From the NCBI RefSeq assembly GCF_003711515.1, contig NW_021167081.1:4263166-4327165 (forward strand): a DNA stretch of 64,000 nt. The letters are read 5' to 3'. The translations under genes were made by a program, and so were the position numbers. The notes beneath the pieces were generated by a model. That model did not search any database. It was given only the letters and a program-made list of their open reading frames with translations, and was not told the origin of the DNA. The DNA is from Sodiomyces alkalinus F11 (taxonomy: Eukaryota > Ascomycota > Sordariomycetes > Glomerellales > Plectosphaerellaceae). Of this stretch, positions 36,101 to 46,979 are shown in pieces (the stretch's first letter is position 1; the number at the start of each line of letters is the position of its first letter).

Positions 36101-36370
36101 TATAAGGGCGTTATCTTTAGTCCCGAATATAACCGTGTAGGTATCGTGGTAGGCCCGCTATTTCTATGTGTATAGCGGGTGTCTTTTATAGATATACAAG
36201 AGGGCGCGGCCTCCCCCTTAGATTAGCCTGTATACCGTTTAGGAGGGGTAAGCGGGGCTTTTCGTAAAGGGGTTAAGGCCGGGTTCCTGGATTACTATTA
36301 TATTATACTTAGCGCGGCACTAGAGCGGTAGCTCCCGCCACGCCTAACTCCTCCCTATATTCCACGAAAG
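33180..36370 (-). pseudogene. LINE I ORF2: endonuclease and reverse transcriptase remnants
   Basis: Inverted equivalent of the J ORF2. The RT core lies at about 34180-34910 and the C-terminal part at about 33180-34180. The endonuclease lies at about 35640-36370. Frames are full of TAA/TAG-type stops. Confidence 0.8.
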
Positions 36371-36599
36371 GGCATGGATTTCTATTAATTAAAGGGGGGG
36401 GGGGTTAAGATAGCGTGCCCGGTATAACCAGAGTCTAGCTCTAGGATTCCTACTACGGTACCTTACTAGCCCCGCGGGGGACTATATAGGCGCTTATCGG
36501 GCCTAGTATCGGGGAGCCTTTCTATCCTCTAGTCCTTTTCGGGGGCTAACCCCTACCCCTATAAAGGGGCTAGTTCTAATCCTAGGCGATAATAATTGA

Positions 36600-37750
36600 G
36601 GGGAAAAGTTACGGCTATCACGGGTATACTGCTTCGGTCTAGCGGATGATATCGAAGTCCCTAGCTCGGTACTTATACACTTCGTGGGTCTTCTTAGCCT
36701 CTTTCTTTAGTAGCCCGTATAAATTATGAAAGGTATTATAATCTCCGGTATAGGCGGCGTAGCGGCGGGGGCGCCTAAGCCCTATAGCTTCGTAGTATCC
36801 TAGACCCTATAGGTACCCTAATTCGGGCTTAGTATAATAGCGGTATACCCTTTCCGCTATAGGGTAGCTATTCGCTTTATAGCCAAAGTATAGGTATTTA
36901 TAGCATCTTAGGGGGCTAAGATTAGGATTATACGGCTTATAGATATAGGTACCCCCCTTAAAAAGGAGGGTATTCCGGATAAGGCTTACTACCCTTTTTA
37001 GTAAAGCCGGTTTAAGTAGGAGAAACGCTACCCTGCTAGTACCGCGGCGGGTTACCCGCTATTATACTCGGATAATTTTAGCTATAGGGTTTATATCTTA
37101 TAGGGAAGCTAGTAGGTCTTCTTCGGATAGGGCGTTAAGGACCTCCTAAGGTATAGCCTTAGCTAATATAGGGTAAGTATATATGGCTAGGGTAGCTCCT
37201 TTACTAAAAGCCTTCTTAATCTATTGTTTCTTATAGGTAGCCTACTACTATACCCTTTCGGTAAAGATAAGGTAAATATCTCCGCTCGGTAGCTTCCGTG
37301 CCGCTATAGTATTATATCGGGTGGTTATAGCGTTTATAGCTTAGATATTTTCTTTTAGGGTCCTAGCTTTAAGGGGCTAGTCTTTAGGGGAGGTTCCTTA
37401 GTGGATAACTAGTTCCTAATAGTACCGGGCGGGGATTAATTTTAGGGGGGCGGGGTTCTATAGTGGTACTGCTATAGGAGCCTAGCCTATAATATTAGCC
37501 TAGGTCTTTTTCGTACCGTTTATTCCTTTACGGAGTTCCTCTCGGATAATATATCGGATAAAAGCGTATCGGTATACTAGCGGTATTGTACTAGCGTCCT
37601 TATAAGTGCTATATATCGTGATTCGTTCCTTTACTAGCTCCACGACCTACTTAATCGTATTCCTATTAGCTAGTAAAGCCTAAATTTCTGCCTTAATCTT
37701 AGTTACTCTTGGTTCCGGGGGGCGCGGTAATCCCCTTTCGGTCTTATATC
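36600..37750 (-). pseudogene. LINE I ORF1 remnant with CCHC knuckle
   Basis: Inverted equivalent of the J ORF1. The knuckle at about 36850-36915 corresponds to CYKCLYFGYRINGY in J, with His and the last Cys turned to Tyr by TpG/CpA loss. Confidence 0.75.
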
Positions 37751-38014
37751 GATTCCGCGCTATATCCTGCCACGGGTAAGGGGGGGAGCGTTTATATTGC
37801 GAAAAGTGGGTCCGTTACGGATTCTGTATAGTTAAGGTCAGGGCGATACTATTCTATAACTCTTCCGGCCATACTATAGCGCTAGTATTATAGTGCCGCT
37901 ATAATAGTATCCTGGGAGGCAGGCGGTAGTTATAATCTCTATCCCGGTGGTTTTATCGGTTTTACTCTTATTACGCGCCCGTGGCGAATAGGCGTGTTCG
38001 AAGATCGTTTTTTA

Positions 38015-38027
38015 AAGCGCTTATTAT
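38015..38027. repeat. LINE I target-site duplication, right copy
   Basis: AAGCGCTTATTAT, identical to 31366-31378. Confidence 0.9.
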
Positions 38028-38089
38028 ATATAACTAAAGATACTATACTAGGAAACCTATAGTAGCTGAAATAACAAAACTGGAAAACA

Positions 38090-38800
38090 GAAATACCTGG
38101 GATTTAATAAATATAAAAGATACGCCTTAATGTAATAATACTAAGGATATAAATACCTGAAACGTTTTAGGGGGCCATTAGGCATATAAGATTAAATATA
38201 ACGATAAAAACAAGGCTATAATATATAAAGCACGTTAGTGTATATAAGGGTTTGATTAAGTACTCGGTATTAGTTATTTAGAAACCTTTTCTACTATCTA
38301 TAGACCCGAGAGCTATAGATTAGCGTTTATACTAGGCGTATCCCTAGGCTACAATTTTAGATACTTCGATGTAAAGAACGCTTTTGTTCACGCCGATATA
38401 GATACCGAGATTTATACTGTATACCCTATAGGCTTCGAGGAAAAAGAAGACTCTAATAATAATAAATTAGTTTATAAACTAAATGAAGCTTTATAGGGTT
38501 TAAAACAAAGCCCCCGGCTTTAGCATAACTTCCTTGTGAAAATACTCTGCGAAATCGGCTACCTAGTCCCTGATTTCGATAACGGTATATTTACTTTTTA
38601 TAAGAATAAAATACACTATCCTATACTGCTATGCCACGTAGACGATATAGTAGTATTAAGCACTTCGTATATAGCGATATAGTATTTATATTCTAAAAGA
38701 TCGAAATAGATCTTACTTAAAGATCTAGGTTAACTATATACCTTTTTAGACCACGAAATCACTAGAATAAGTTAAATAAGACTCTTTTTATAAATTAGTT
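38090..38800 (+). pseudogene. B reverse transcriptase remnant
   Basis: Clear copia RT: YFDVKNAFVHADMDTEIYTV (38367-38426), then YPIGFEE, then KLNEALQGLKQSPRLW near 38476-38525, then LLCHVDDMVVLS near 38627-38664 containing the catalytic VDD box. Damage is light; several peptides read without stops for 30-50 residues. The frame is lost around 38780-38940. Confidence 0.9.
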
Positions 38801-38939
38801 GCCTTATATGAATAAAATCCTTGATAAATATAACAAATAATGCCTTAAACGCGTTGATACCCCTTATATCAATAAAAAGGTCCTCGTACTAAATCAGAAA
38901 CAGGTATTAAAAGCCAATATTAAAATATACTAACAGGAA

Positions 38940-39650
38940 ATTAGTGCTTTATTATATTTAGCACTATACTCTAGACTAGATATAACCTACGCTATTAATA
39001 AATACGCTCGATATATAAGTAATCCGTCTCTAGAGCACTCTATAGCTTTAAATCGAATCTGGGCTTATATAAACACTTTTCCTAATATCGGGCTTTTATA
39101 TAAATATTCAAATAAAAAAGACCTTAATATATACGGCTATTCTAATACTAGGTTGTTAGATATAATCGAGGACAGGACTTCTACGTTAGGCTATAACTAC
39201 TCTGTAGGTGTAAATAATTTAATAAGCTGGATTTCTACTAAACAGAAAGTCGTTGCTTTATTAATAACAGAAGCAGACTATATAGCTATAACCGAAGCTT
39301 CTAAAGAAGGAATCTATATACATAATATATATACAGACCTAGTAAATAACCTTAGGCTATTTACTGATATAAACTTTAGTTCATATAATAATAGTAATAA
39401 TAATATGATATCGATTCCTACTACATTAATAGACAGCGAAAGCGCAAAGAAGCTTTATGAAAATCCCGAATTTCACAAACGTGTAAAGCATGTAGACCGT
39501 CAGTATCACTACTACAGACAACCGCTTCAAAATAATAAAATAAAAGTCGTTTATATAAATACCAAATTTAATATAGCCGATATAATGACTAAAGGTCTAT
39601 CTAAAGACCTACATAATACACTATGAGATCATATGAATTTAGGTTATAAA
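38940..39650 (+). pseudogene. B RNase H remnant with a preserved 157-codon frame
   Basis: 39153-39623 is open without stops, followed by a TGA. It reads TLGYNYSVGVNNLISW, STKQKVVALLITEADYIAI, TEASKEGIYIHNIYTDL, DSESAKKLYENPEFHKRVKH, VDRQYHYYR and FNIADIMTKGLSKDLHNTL. These are the copia RNase H blocks 'KQ..VALSTTEAEYIA', 'D...A..L..NP..H.R.KH.D...H..R' and 'ADI.TK.L'. Upstream parts (38940-39150) are broken by a shift and stops. It is a pseudogene fragment of pol, not an independent gene. Confidence 0.88.
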
Positions 39651-40035
39651 GACGATACGTTGCCTGACTACGATATATCACCGTATACCCGAATTCAAGA
39701 ATTAAATTACTAAGGTCTATAATGGAACTAGGCTTTTTATGTTCGGATTGTCCTACATATAAATACTTAGGTTTTTACCCACGGGTTTTTCTAAGACACT
39801 ATAAACTAGGTTTTTCACCTACGGATTTTCCTGGTATTATTTTAGAAAGGGTTTTCGAATTTTACATGTATAAGAAATCAAGGGTTTTATAAAACCTTTT
39901 CCCTTAGAGGATTTCTTTTTTCCTCTTATAATTAGTCCTAGTTAGTTAACTAGGGTTTCTGCGCTATAACTATATAATATATGTATACTCGATTTAAGCT
40001 ACTCCTTCTTACATAAGACCTAGCTTACGGGGGGT
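39651..40035 (+). other. B 3' non-coding region
   Basis: Contains AGGTTTTTMCCYACGGRTTTTYC-type repeats at about 39767-39835 and ends in TTACGGGGGGT before the LTR (polypurine tract). No reading frame. Confidence 0.55.
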
Positions 40036-40358
40036 TGTTAATATTACTAATACTATCCTCCGAGTACCTTTATACTCGAACGAAGGATATCTTCCCCGTA
40101 AGCCTAGACCGTTCTCTTTCGAGTCAGACAAGGGATTACGATATTATTACGATATCGATCCCTTTATAAAGAAAGAAATAACAAAGGATATTAACCCGTC
40201 CCCTCGGTTCGGTTCTTCCTTCCTGTATTCTTCTTCTTAATCGCTTTTTATAATCTATACGCGCGTAGAAATCCTACCTTATAATCCCATTATTACCTAT
40301 TTTATTTTTTTCATTGCTTTTCGTGACTTTCGTCCCTTCCACTTATCCGCTATTTTCA
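40036..40358 (+). repeat. 3' LTR of B (323 bp)
   Basis: TGTTAATATTACTAATACTATCC...CTATTTTCA, a direct copy of 27026-27397 without its two internal duplications. Confidence 0.88.
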
Positions 40359-40429
40359 ATAGTAATGATATAGTAGCCTCCTCCTATAACTACCCGTGGG
40401 CTAAAGCCTGTTCCTTTCCTGACTTTCGG

Positions 40430-42440
40430 AACTCTTAGCTTTCTGTATTTAAAGATAAGGTTATTAATATATAGAATACTAGTATTCGGCCGTAGTAGAT
40501 CGTGACGAAGCTCCGAAATCCGGAATCCCTAGAATAAACGCCGGTTTAGGGTATTTATCCGGATATTATAAACTTACTTACTAAATACCGTAAAGAATAA
40601 TTAGCCGGCCGTACCCTATTATAGTAGCTTTACGAGGTATTCCTTTTTCTCCTATATATAGAAAACCTAGCTAATACCTGCTATTTATATAGTAATTTAA
40701 TAACGAGTTAAGCTTCTTCTACTAAAATCTTCCAGATAACGTGGGCCGTGTCGAGTACCTTTTTATCGCGCCGTGATGCTTTATTAAGCTTTTACGTTAC
40801 TCGCCGGACCTTTTACTACTTAACTATACCTATAACACTAACCGCTTTAATATACTATTACTTAGTATCTTCGGTATCATGCGTTTTTATAAGGCGTTCT
40901 AAGTTACCTACGCTTTCCTTAATAGGGAAAAATGCGGTTAATATAGCTAGGCTTTAGAGTGCTTTCTTGAGTTCCTAGGCACGTCTTACCCTTTACCACG
41001 TTATACTATAATAGATCGTAAGCTTATATTAATTAATACTCTTCTTATCTACCTACAAGTATACTCTATTAACTTTATTTTATACCGCTAGTATATTAAT
41101 ACATATATCCTTACTAAAACGAAGAGGCTTTTCCTAAAACCGACTCGATTAATCGATAGCCAGGTTAAGCATTACCCTTAGTTCGTTACTTTCCTCTAGG
41201 CCTAGAATACATTAATTAATAGTAGTATAGAGGTAGTATTTTATTAGTAACTAAAAAGTTCTAGCGGGATAGCGTATACCTAAAGAACGCTGTTAAATAC
41301 GCTATAAATACCTATATTATACTATAGAAGGAGAGGTTTATTCTTTACTAGCTCAATAAAATACTTTATTTCGGGCACTTAACGATACCTCTTATAGAGC
41401 CCTCCTATATAAGCCTTAAGACTTTCCTATACTCCTTTATTAGCGATTTAGCGATATCTTTTATAAACTAAAGCTATACTAAAGAAAGTAAGAGGAGGAG
41501 ATTCTACTAGAGAGGAATAAGCAAATAAATAATGTAGCGTTTATTACCTAAGGTATTCTCTTTAGCCTTATTCGATATTAACTTATCCCGTAAGCTCTTT
41601 AGCTTATCTAGCGTAGCAAAATCTCGCGCTTACCTCGGGTAAGCCGAGGTTATAATTAATATCCTTAACTACCTCTAATAATTAATAACTACCTTCCCTA
41701 CGCTATTCTTAAGACTCACGGCCTGTCTTATTATCACGTAATTACTCGTTATATATGTAATAACGAACCCGTTAAGATACGGTCTTTTAATCCCTACTAG
41801 CGCTAGAATTATAATAAGGTTAACGCGTAGAATGGCGATAATAAAGGAACTATTACTAATAGTGGTAATACGTCTAGCCCTTTTAATCCCCGACTACCCT
41901 TAAATGCTATACTTATTCGTGGAAAAGGCCGCCTATAGGGCGCTATTACGATATCCAGTTGAGCTACGCTAAGGGCCACGGGGTTAATAGTATACGGAGA
42001 CTACTCTCGGCTTTTAAGATTATCTAGGTAGAAGAATAGAATAAGATAATAACCCCTTTATCTACTACGCCTACTACCCTACCTACTATTAACACGTATA
42101 AGCCTAGAACTATAGCTTTATGTAGGAGTTATCGGATCTACGAAGATATCGAGGAACAAGTTAAGGATCCCCTTATTAACTCTCCTAAGTATCTATATAT
42201 CACGATTACGGCGGCGTTTAAGGTTGTTATCGATATATAACTAAGTCAGATTAAGGAAAAGGCACTTTAGACGGCTATTAATAAGCTCGCGGAAATAGAT
42301 TAGCTAGCTGCTTAGGTTATTATTATTATTATTATTGTATTACGCCTAATTAACGAAAATAGACTATAGTTATAATAACGATATTAACGAATATAGTAGT
42401 ATATATCTAGTCCCGCTAAACCCCGTTTTAGTACTATGAA
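40430..42440 (+). pseudogene. MULE H transposase remnant
   Basis: In shifting frames: NSGIRPREI-like DNA near 40470-40520, LTKYR and IQWLYEVFLFLLYIENLANT near 40620-40690, FGIMRFYKAFQVTYAFLNRE near 40870-40930, then a TIIDRKLILINTLL block (damaged TDRE) near 41005-41050, and KRLFLKP then FVTFLQA near 41110-41200. The order and wording match fungal MULE transposases and MULE G. A 69-codon open stretch at 40748-40957 is partly out of frame. The C-terminal RGKGRLQGALRYP near 41930 matches RGKGRPKGAVTIS of G. Confidence 0.8.
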
Positions 42441-42473
42441 ACTTGGAGTTTATAGGTAAGGGAATATATACTA

Positions 42474-42622
42474 GGGCTCTACTAGGGCGCCCGTATAGAT
42501 AAGTATTTTGCCCGTAATATAATAGGGCCCGCTAAGTATAATTAGTGACCTAAGTACTAACCTATTTTGTATATACACTTTAGGTACCTAAATATATAGA
42601 TATAGTAGTAGAGAGTTAACTA
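42474..42622. repeat. Left TIR of MULE G
   Basis: About 149 bp, starting GGGCTCTACTAGGGCGCCCG and extending to AGAGAGTTAA. It matches the inverted right TIR with mainly C/T and G/A differences. Confidence 0.88.
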
Positions 42623-42639
42623 ACCTACCCGTCTTGTTC

Positions 42640-44640
42640 GCACACCGTTACTTAAGGCACTAAAATAATCTATAATATAGCAGATTATAATAGCTAAAGA
42701 ATGACCCTACGGCTTTAGCCTACCTTCCGAGGTTCATACTTCCTACGAGGAGGGCTTTATAGCCCTTACTACCCACCCCTACTCGAACGGTTATAGTCTT
42801 ATTATAAAGGAATAGTATCCCCGTAATAGGTAGCCGATACGTATTACATACCGCTATAGGAAAGGTAGGGCGCCGATAGCTTAAGAGACCCTAAGCCATG
42901 AATTAAAGCGCCGGAGGACTATAACCTAAATAATAGCCTACCCTTTTACGGTTAACCTCCGCTGTCGTGATACCTGTAAAGGGTGGGTTATAGAGGCTAT
43001 AGTTAAGCGTGGCGGAGGCGAGCCGTTAGACTATAACTATAGCTAGGTTAAAGCTAGTTCGTCTAGTCGATTTCGCGCCTATAGTCTCGCGATATATAAG
43101 GATAAGATGGTTAGTATATAGAATAGCGGTATTCGGCCCCGCGAGATTATAACGAAGCTCCGTATCTCGGAATCTTCTAAAGGCGGCTAAGTTCTCTAGG
43201 TTATAAGGTTAGATCTTATAAACCTATATACTTATTACCGCCGCGAAGAGCTTACTAGAAGGACTCTAATTTAGTGGCTTTACGAGGTCAGTCCCTATTA
43301 CCCTATAAAACACTTAAATCTATACTAATTTATTAGTAAACCTCTGTATAAGATAGCTTCTACTACCGTGATCGCTATAATTATCTTAGCCGGATATAAT
43401 ACCTCTTTATCGCGCTTAGGTTAGTAATTCCCTTTATATAATAAGCTCCCGATATCCTGGTTATCGATATAACCTATAAAACTAATAAGTTTAAGATACT
43501 GTTAGTTAAGTTCTACGGGATATCGCCGCTCCGCAGGTCCTTTTTAATTACGATCACTTTCCTAGATAGGGAAAAAAAAGCCCTAGTACGTCTAGGCGCT
43601 TAAGGCTTTAGCCGATTATATCTTAGCCGAGGGTTTATAGTTACCGTGGTGTGTTATTATAGATCGGGAGCTCGCCTTAATAAACGCCCTGAAATTATAT
43701 ATAAGCTTCAGATCGGTTACTAATATTCTATACCGTTAGTATATTAATATAAACCTGCTAGTAAGAACTAAGGCCTTTTTCCCGAAGCCTACAAGGCTAG
43801 CTAGTGGCAGGGTTAAACGCCACCTAAGCTTCTACGCCTTTTTAAAGAACTAGAAGTCGTTAATTTTAAGCCTAATAGTCGAGGTATTCGTAGAGCGACT
43901 TAGAGGTTTTAAGTAGTAAGGAAAATACCTAGAAAACGCAGTTAATTACTACGTAGGAACCTGGATTAATCCTTTTAAGGAAAAGATCGTGGATTACTTC
44001 GTGAATAAAGTGCCCTATTTTAGTAATAAAACCACCTCTATCGTAGAGTCTTCCCACGCTAGCCTTAAATAGTATCTCCACTCCTTTATAGGTGACTTAG
44101 TAACTATTTTCCGTAGCTTAATGTTATACTAGAGTAATTAACGGGCGGATCTACTTCTGGAGAGGTAACGCCGAATTAATAGAGTGGACTTTCCTATAGC
44201 TAGAGTTCTCTTTAGCGTTATTAATTAACAGGTTATTCTATAGGCACTCGAACGGCTTAAGATCGAGCTTATTACCTTAGAAAAGGTATATTAAAAGGAG
44301 CTATCGCGACTATAGCTACCGGGGCCTTATAGGCCTTACGCTATAACGACGTCCCTTGGCCTGCTTTACTAATATATAGTATTTAACCACCACTATAACT
44401 CCGAACCGCTTAGTATCCCGTTAATTAATCGATACTAGCGATAGAATCGTTATAATATAACTACTAGTACTACGCTTCCGCCTCCTGCCCTTAGTCCCCT
44501 TAAACCTAGAGTAGTACGGGGAAAAGGCCGCCTAAAAGGCGCCGTTACGATATCTAGTATAGGAAAGAAGAAGGGCGAAGGGAAGAATAGTACTAAACGG
44601 CTTCCCTTAAGCTTTAAAATCACGGCTATAAAGGAGCAAC
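42640..44640 (+). pseudogene. MULE G transposase remnant
   Basis: FAR1-like zinc DNA-binding domain (about 42730-43060): GYSLIIKEQYPRN, ITYRYRKGRADSLRDPKP, VMEAIVKRGGGEPLDYNYS (family 'GEPLDHNH'). Then NSGIRPREIITKLRISES (43126-43180) and YRREELT...IQWLYEV. The MULE core (about 43490-44200) reads ITITFLDREKKAL, then VCYYRSGARLN (damaged CVITDRELAL), then FYAFLKNW, then YVGTWINPFKEKIVDYFVNK and FSNKTTSIVESSHASLKQYL (43920-44085). A C-terminal RGKGRPKGAVTISS lies near 44520. The many TAA/TAG and some shifts make it non-functional. Confidence 0.88.
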
Positions 44641-44975
44641 GCGATACCCTCCTACTTATAATAGCCCCCCCTACCCTCCTACTCGTAATAGCCCCCCCTA
44701 CCCTAACCCTATTTAAGCCTAGTATATAGGCACCTCGGTAATTTACCCGGGTTTTTAAGGCAAGAAATATAATTTGAAGCTTATTTCTGCTAAGTTTAAG
44801 GGTAAATTAGATACGTTAGTAAGGCACGCTAAGGAAGAGACGCTTAGGCAGTAGGAAGAAGAGAAGGAGATAGAGGAAATTAAGACCGTGATAGCTATTC
44901 TTAAATCCTAGGGTTATTATAATAGTTCGCGATAGTTATTATAGTGGTTTAGTGCTTTATTTTATATTTGCCCCT

Positions 44976-45124
44976 TAATTAACTCTTTACTACTGTATCT
45001 ATATGTTTAGGTACTTAAAGTGTATATACAAAATGGGTTGGTACTTAGGTCACTAATCATGCTTGGCGGGCCCCACTATATTCCGGACAAAATACTCATC
45101 TATACAGGCGCCCTAGTAGGGCCC
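44976..45124. repeat. Right TIR of MULE G
   Basis: Inverted copy of 42474-42622, less mutated (for example AAATGGGTTGGTACTTAGG retains TpG). It ends CCTAGTAGGGCCC. Confidence 0.88.
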
Positions 45125-45190
45125 ATATATTATCATGGCCCCACATTTAAGGGCTCGATATCAGAACGTCCGGGCGCCCTAATCTGTCCC

Positions 45191-45606
45191 TAATTCTAAC
45201 ATAATATGGTTTATCACCCCTCGATAAGGCGGCTAAGGGCATCTGTTAGAAGATAATGTCCCGCTTATCCGTCTTCGTTGCAGACGATGGAAGGTAACCT
45301 CAACCTTGCATTCAGGTGTGAGTTTGTGTCAAAGCAGTATCTACCGTGACACGTCTTCATGACAGTCCAGGAATCGACTGAACTTAGAGGGCTAGAAGGT
45401 GGAAGGTACCTAGCCGCCCACGGGGAAACATTTCATCTCGTGATGGTTATCCTGAACTCGTCGAGGGCAATTGGGTGGCTTGAAAGGGTAATGGCAAGCA
45501 TGGCGGCATCTATAGGACTTCGCGAGCCAAGAGTGAGACAATGTTCAACCTCCTCTCTGTGCATCCAGCTTCCACGCGACAACTTGTTCGCGTATGCTGT
45601 GATCAA
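45191..45606 (-). other. NDUFS5 3' flank
   Basis: Normal dinucleotide composition from about 45200 on. It holds the NDUFS5 3' UTR. A 129-codon open stretch on the plus strand (45359-45748) overlaps NDUFS5 exon 3 in antisense and looks like a chance frame. Confidence 0.5.
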
Positions 45607-46052
45607 TCATGATGATTCCAATTCCTTCGCCTCATTGGCCAATGTTCCCAAACTCCGAATATGTCCTGCACTTGGGAATCCTTCTCTCTCGCTGGCGGTA
45701 GCAGCCTTTCTGTACGCTGCTTGTAGCGCTCTAGTTCTTGCAGCCTAAGCGACGTCGGACACGGGTCAGTTTGGTCATTCGTTGGAGGACGGAGAAACGG
45801 CGCAATAAGGATTTCCGGACCTCCTTCTTATGATGCAAGCATTCGTAGTAGTCTTCGAGTGCTGCGCCGCATTTTCCTTTGGCCTTGACGTCCTCTTCGG
45901 CACTGTTGACGACGTAACAAGCCAGCAGTTCCTGCCAGAAAGGAAAACACCGTGATGGTCCTGGGAAGGTAACAACTGGATTAGCATCTATTATGAATCA
46001 ATCGAAGACAAAAGGAGATATTACCGCCGTGAGCGCCGTATCCAGAAGCCAT
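45607..46052 (-). CDS. NDUFS5: NADH:ubiquinone oxidoreductase (complex I) subunit NDUFS5 homologue, three exons
   Basis: Minus-strand exons 46025-46052, 45821-45960 and 45607-45744 sum to 306 bases: 101 residues plus TGA. The protein starts MASGYGAHGGPSRCFPFWQE and carries twin CX9C motifs (Cys14/Cys24 and Cys40/Cys50: CFPFWQELLAC, CGAALEDYYEC), followed by LHHKKEAARTRALQAAYRKA. That is the hallmark of NDUFS5, an accessory subunit of the complex I membrane arm imported and oxidised in the intermembrane space. Intron 1 is 64 bases (GTAATA...CAG). Intron 2 is 76 bases with an unusual donor GTCCGG, acceptor TTAG and a CTGAC branch site. Splicing it restores the family C-terminus; without it the frame ends VRKSLLRRF...CKN. 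No RIP damage, so probably functional. Confidence 0.92.
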
Positions 46053-46314
46053 TATGTGTTGGTGTTGAAATGTCAATACGACCTGGAAATGGAGTTCAAT
46101 GCGATATGATATAGCGGGTACGGAGAAGCACACTATACTGGTGAAGGATGTCGTCGGAATTGGAACTCGCTTACCGAGACGAGACAGCGACCGGATTTAT
46201 TGTCTTGAACAAGGTACGTAGCCCGCGGGCATCCGCATCCGAACAAGCTCCCGCGAAAACATAAGTGGATTCCCGACTATGCCCTTGTCAGTAGCGTCTC
46301 CACTCTCCACCAAA
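46053..46314 (-). promoter_or_regulatory. NDUFS5 5' flank
   Basis: About 260 bases of normal composition upstream of the start codon; mutated AT-rich DNA begins near 46315. It must contain the 5' UTR and core promoter. No distinct element was recognised. Confidence 0.45.
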
Positions 46315-46754
46315 ATTCAGAGTATATACAGATATATAGTATAATACATTAACTTCTAAATAGCTCTATAAAGCTTTGTAAAATAATGAATTAGGTACTA
46401 TTCTTCGTAAATACTTATAATTACTCGTATTAGATTATAAAGAACAAGAAATACTAAGATACTAAGCTATTAGTTAAAAGCGTTATTTATATAGTATTAA
46501 TATGGAGTATTTATAATATTTATTTATATCTAAGTTTCTACTATTATATATATTATATAGGCTCCACTATAAGGATATCACGTCTGAATGTTCGGATATT
46601 AACAAGTGGGGCTATAATATAAATCCAAATTAACCTATATACTATAGGAAATTTATATATACCAATTAAGACTCTACGTACTATCATTATATTTAATTAG
46701 ACTTAATTAGGTATTAGCCCCTCTACTCTTTCTTCCTGCCGTAAATTATAGTCG
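46315..46754. other. AT-rich RIP-mutated spacer
   Basis: No protein and no LTR pair. ATAGGCTCCACT (about 46556) and AGTGGGGCTAT (about 46605) form an imperfect inverted repeat around a 40-base middle, perhaps a fragment of a small TIR element. Confidence 0.45.
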
Positions 46755-46771
46755 TGATAACTTTAATAATA
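46755..46771. repeat. LINE J target-site duplication, left copy
   Basis: TGATAACTTTAATAATA, matching TGATAACCCTAATAATA at 63361-63377 with two C/T differences, as RIP-type mutation would give. Confidence 0.75.
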
Positions 46772-46979
46772 ACTATAGATATAATAGCCGATAAACCACG
46801 GGCGCGTAAAAAGAGTAAAACCGATAAAACCACTAGGATAGAGAGTATAACTACCGCCTCCCTCCCAGGATACTATTATAGCGGCACTATAATACCGGCG
46901 CTACGGTATAGCCGGAAGATTTATAGAATAGCGTCGCCCTGACCTTAATTATAAAGAATTTATAACGGGCTTACTTTTT

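Larger units (their letters stand above)
31379..38014 (-). mobile_element. LINE I, Tad1-like non-LTR retrotransposon
   Basis: A 6,636-bp minus-strand element with a 3' (TAA)n tail (31379-31402 on the plus strand as TTATTA...) and a perfect 13-bp target duplication. The inverted sequence aligns throughout with LINE J: ORF1 with zinc knuckle about 36600-37750, endonuclease about 35640-36370, RT about 33180-34910. RIP stops occur throughout. It interrupts copia B between integrase and RT. Confidence 0.9.
27026..40358 (+). mobile_element. Ty1/copia element B with nested LINE
   Basis: Two direct LTRs (27026-27397 and 40036-40358) enclose gag, protease, integrase, then LINE I (31379-38014), then RT and RNase H. 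Net size is about 6.7 kb. The LTR starts TGTTAATATTACTAAT and ends ATTTTCA. The first LTR is 372 bp and the second 323 bp because of two internal duplications in the first. The flanks CTTAC (left) and ATAGT (right) do not match, and the right neighbour (MULE H) is unrelated to the left neighbour (A4), so a border rearrangement is likely. RIP damage is milder than in A. Confidence 0.9.
42474..45124 (+). mobile_element. MULE G, complete Mutator-like element (2,651 bp)
   Basis: Terminal inverted repeats of about 150 bp (42474-42622 and 44976-45124) start GGGCYCTACTAGGGCGCC. The flanking eight bases, ATATACTA (42466-42473) and ATATATTA (45125-45132), differ at one C/T position, a target duplication of the length expected for Mutator-like elements (8-10). 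One transposase remnant lies between. It is inserted near the right end of MULE H. Confidence 0.9.
40359..45190 (+). mobile_element. MULE H, 5'-truncated Mutator-like transposon interrupted by MULE G
   Basis: The transposase remnant runs 40430-41700, followed by a C-terminal tail to about 42440. The right end resumes after MULE G at 45133-45190 with the TIR GGCTCGATATCAGAACG...TCTGTCCC. The left TIR and FAR1-like N-terminus are missing; the B LTR abuts at 40358. The same TIR is found as a relic at 24204-24243. The last bases adjoin the unmutated NDUFS5 island. Confidence 0.75.

Noticed and set aside
45359..45748. 129-codon open stretch on the plus strand
   Set aside because: Overlaps NDUFS5 exon 3 in antisense; no recognisable domain. 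Long only because this island is not RIP-mutated.
45775..45987. 70-codon open stretch on the minus strand over NDUFS5
   Set aside because: Out of frame with the spliced NDUFS5 and crosses intron 1; a shadow.
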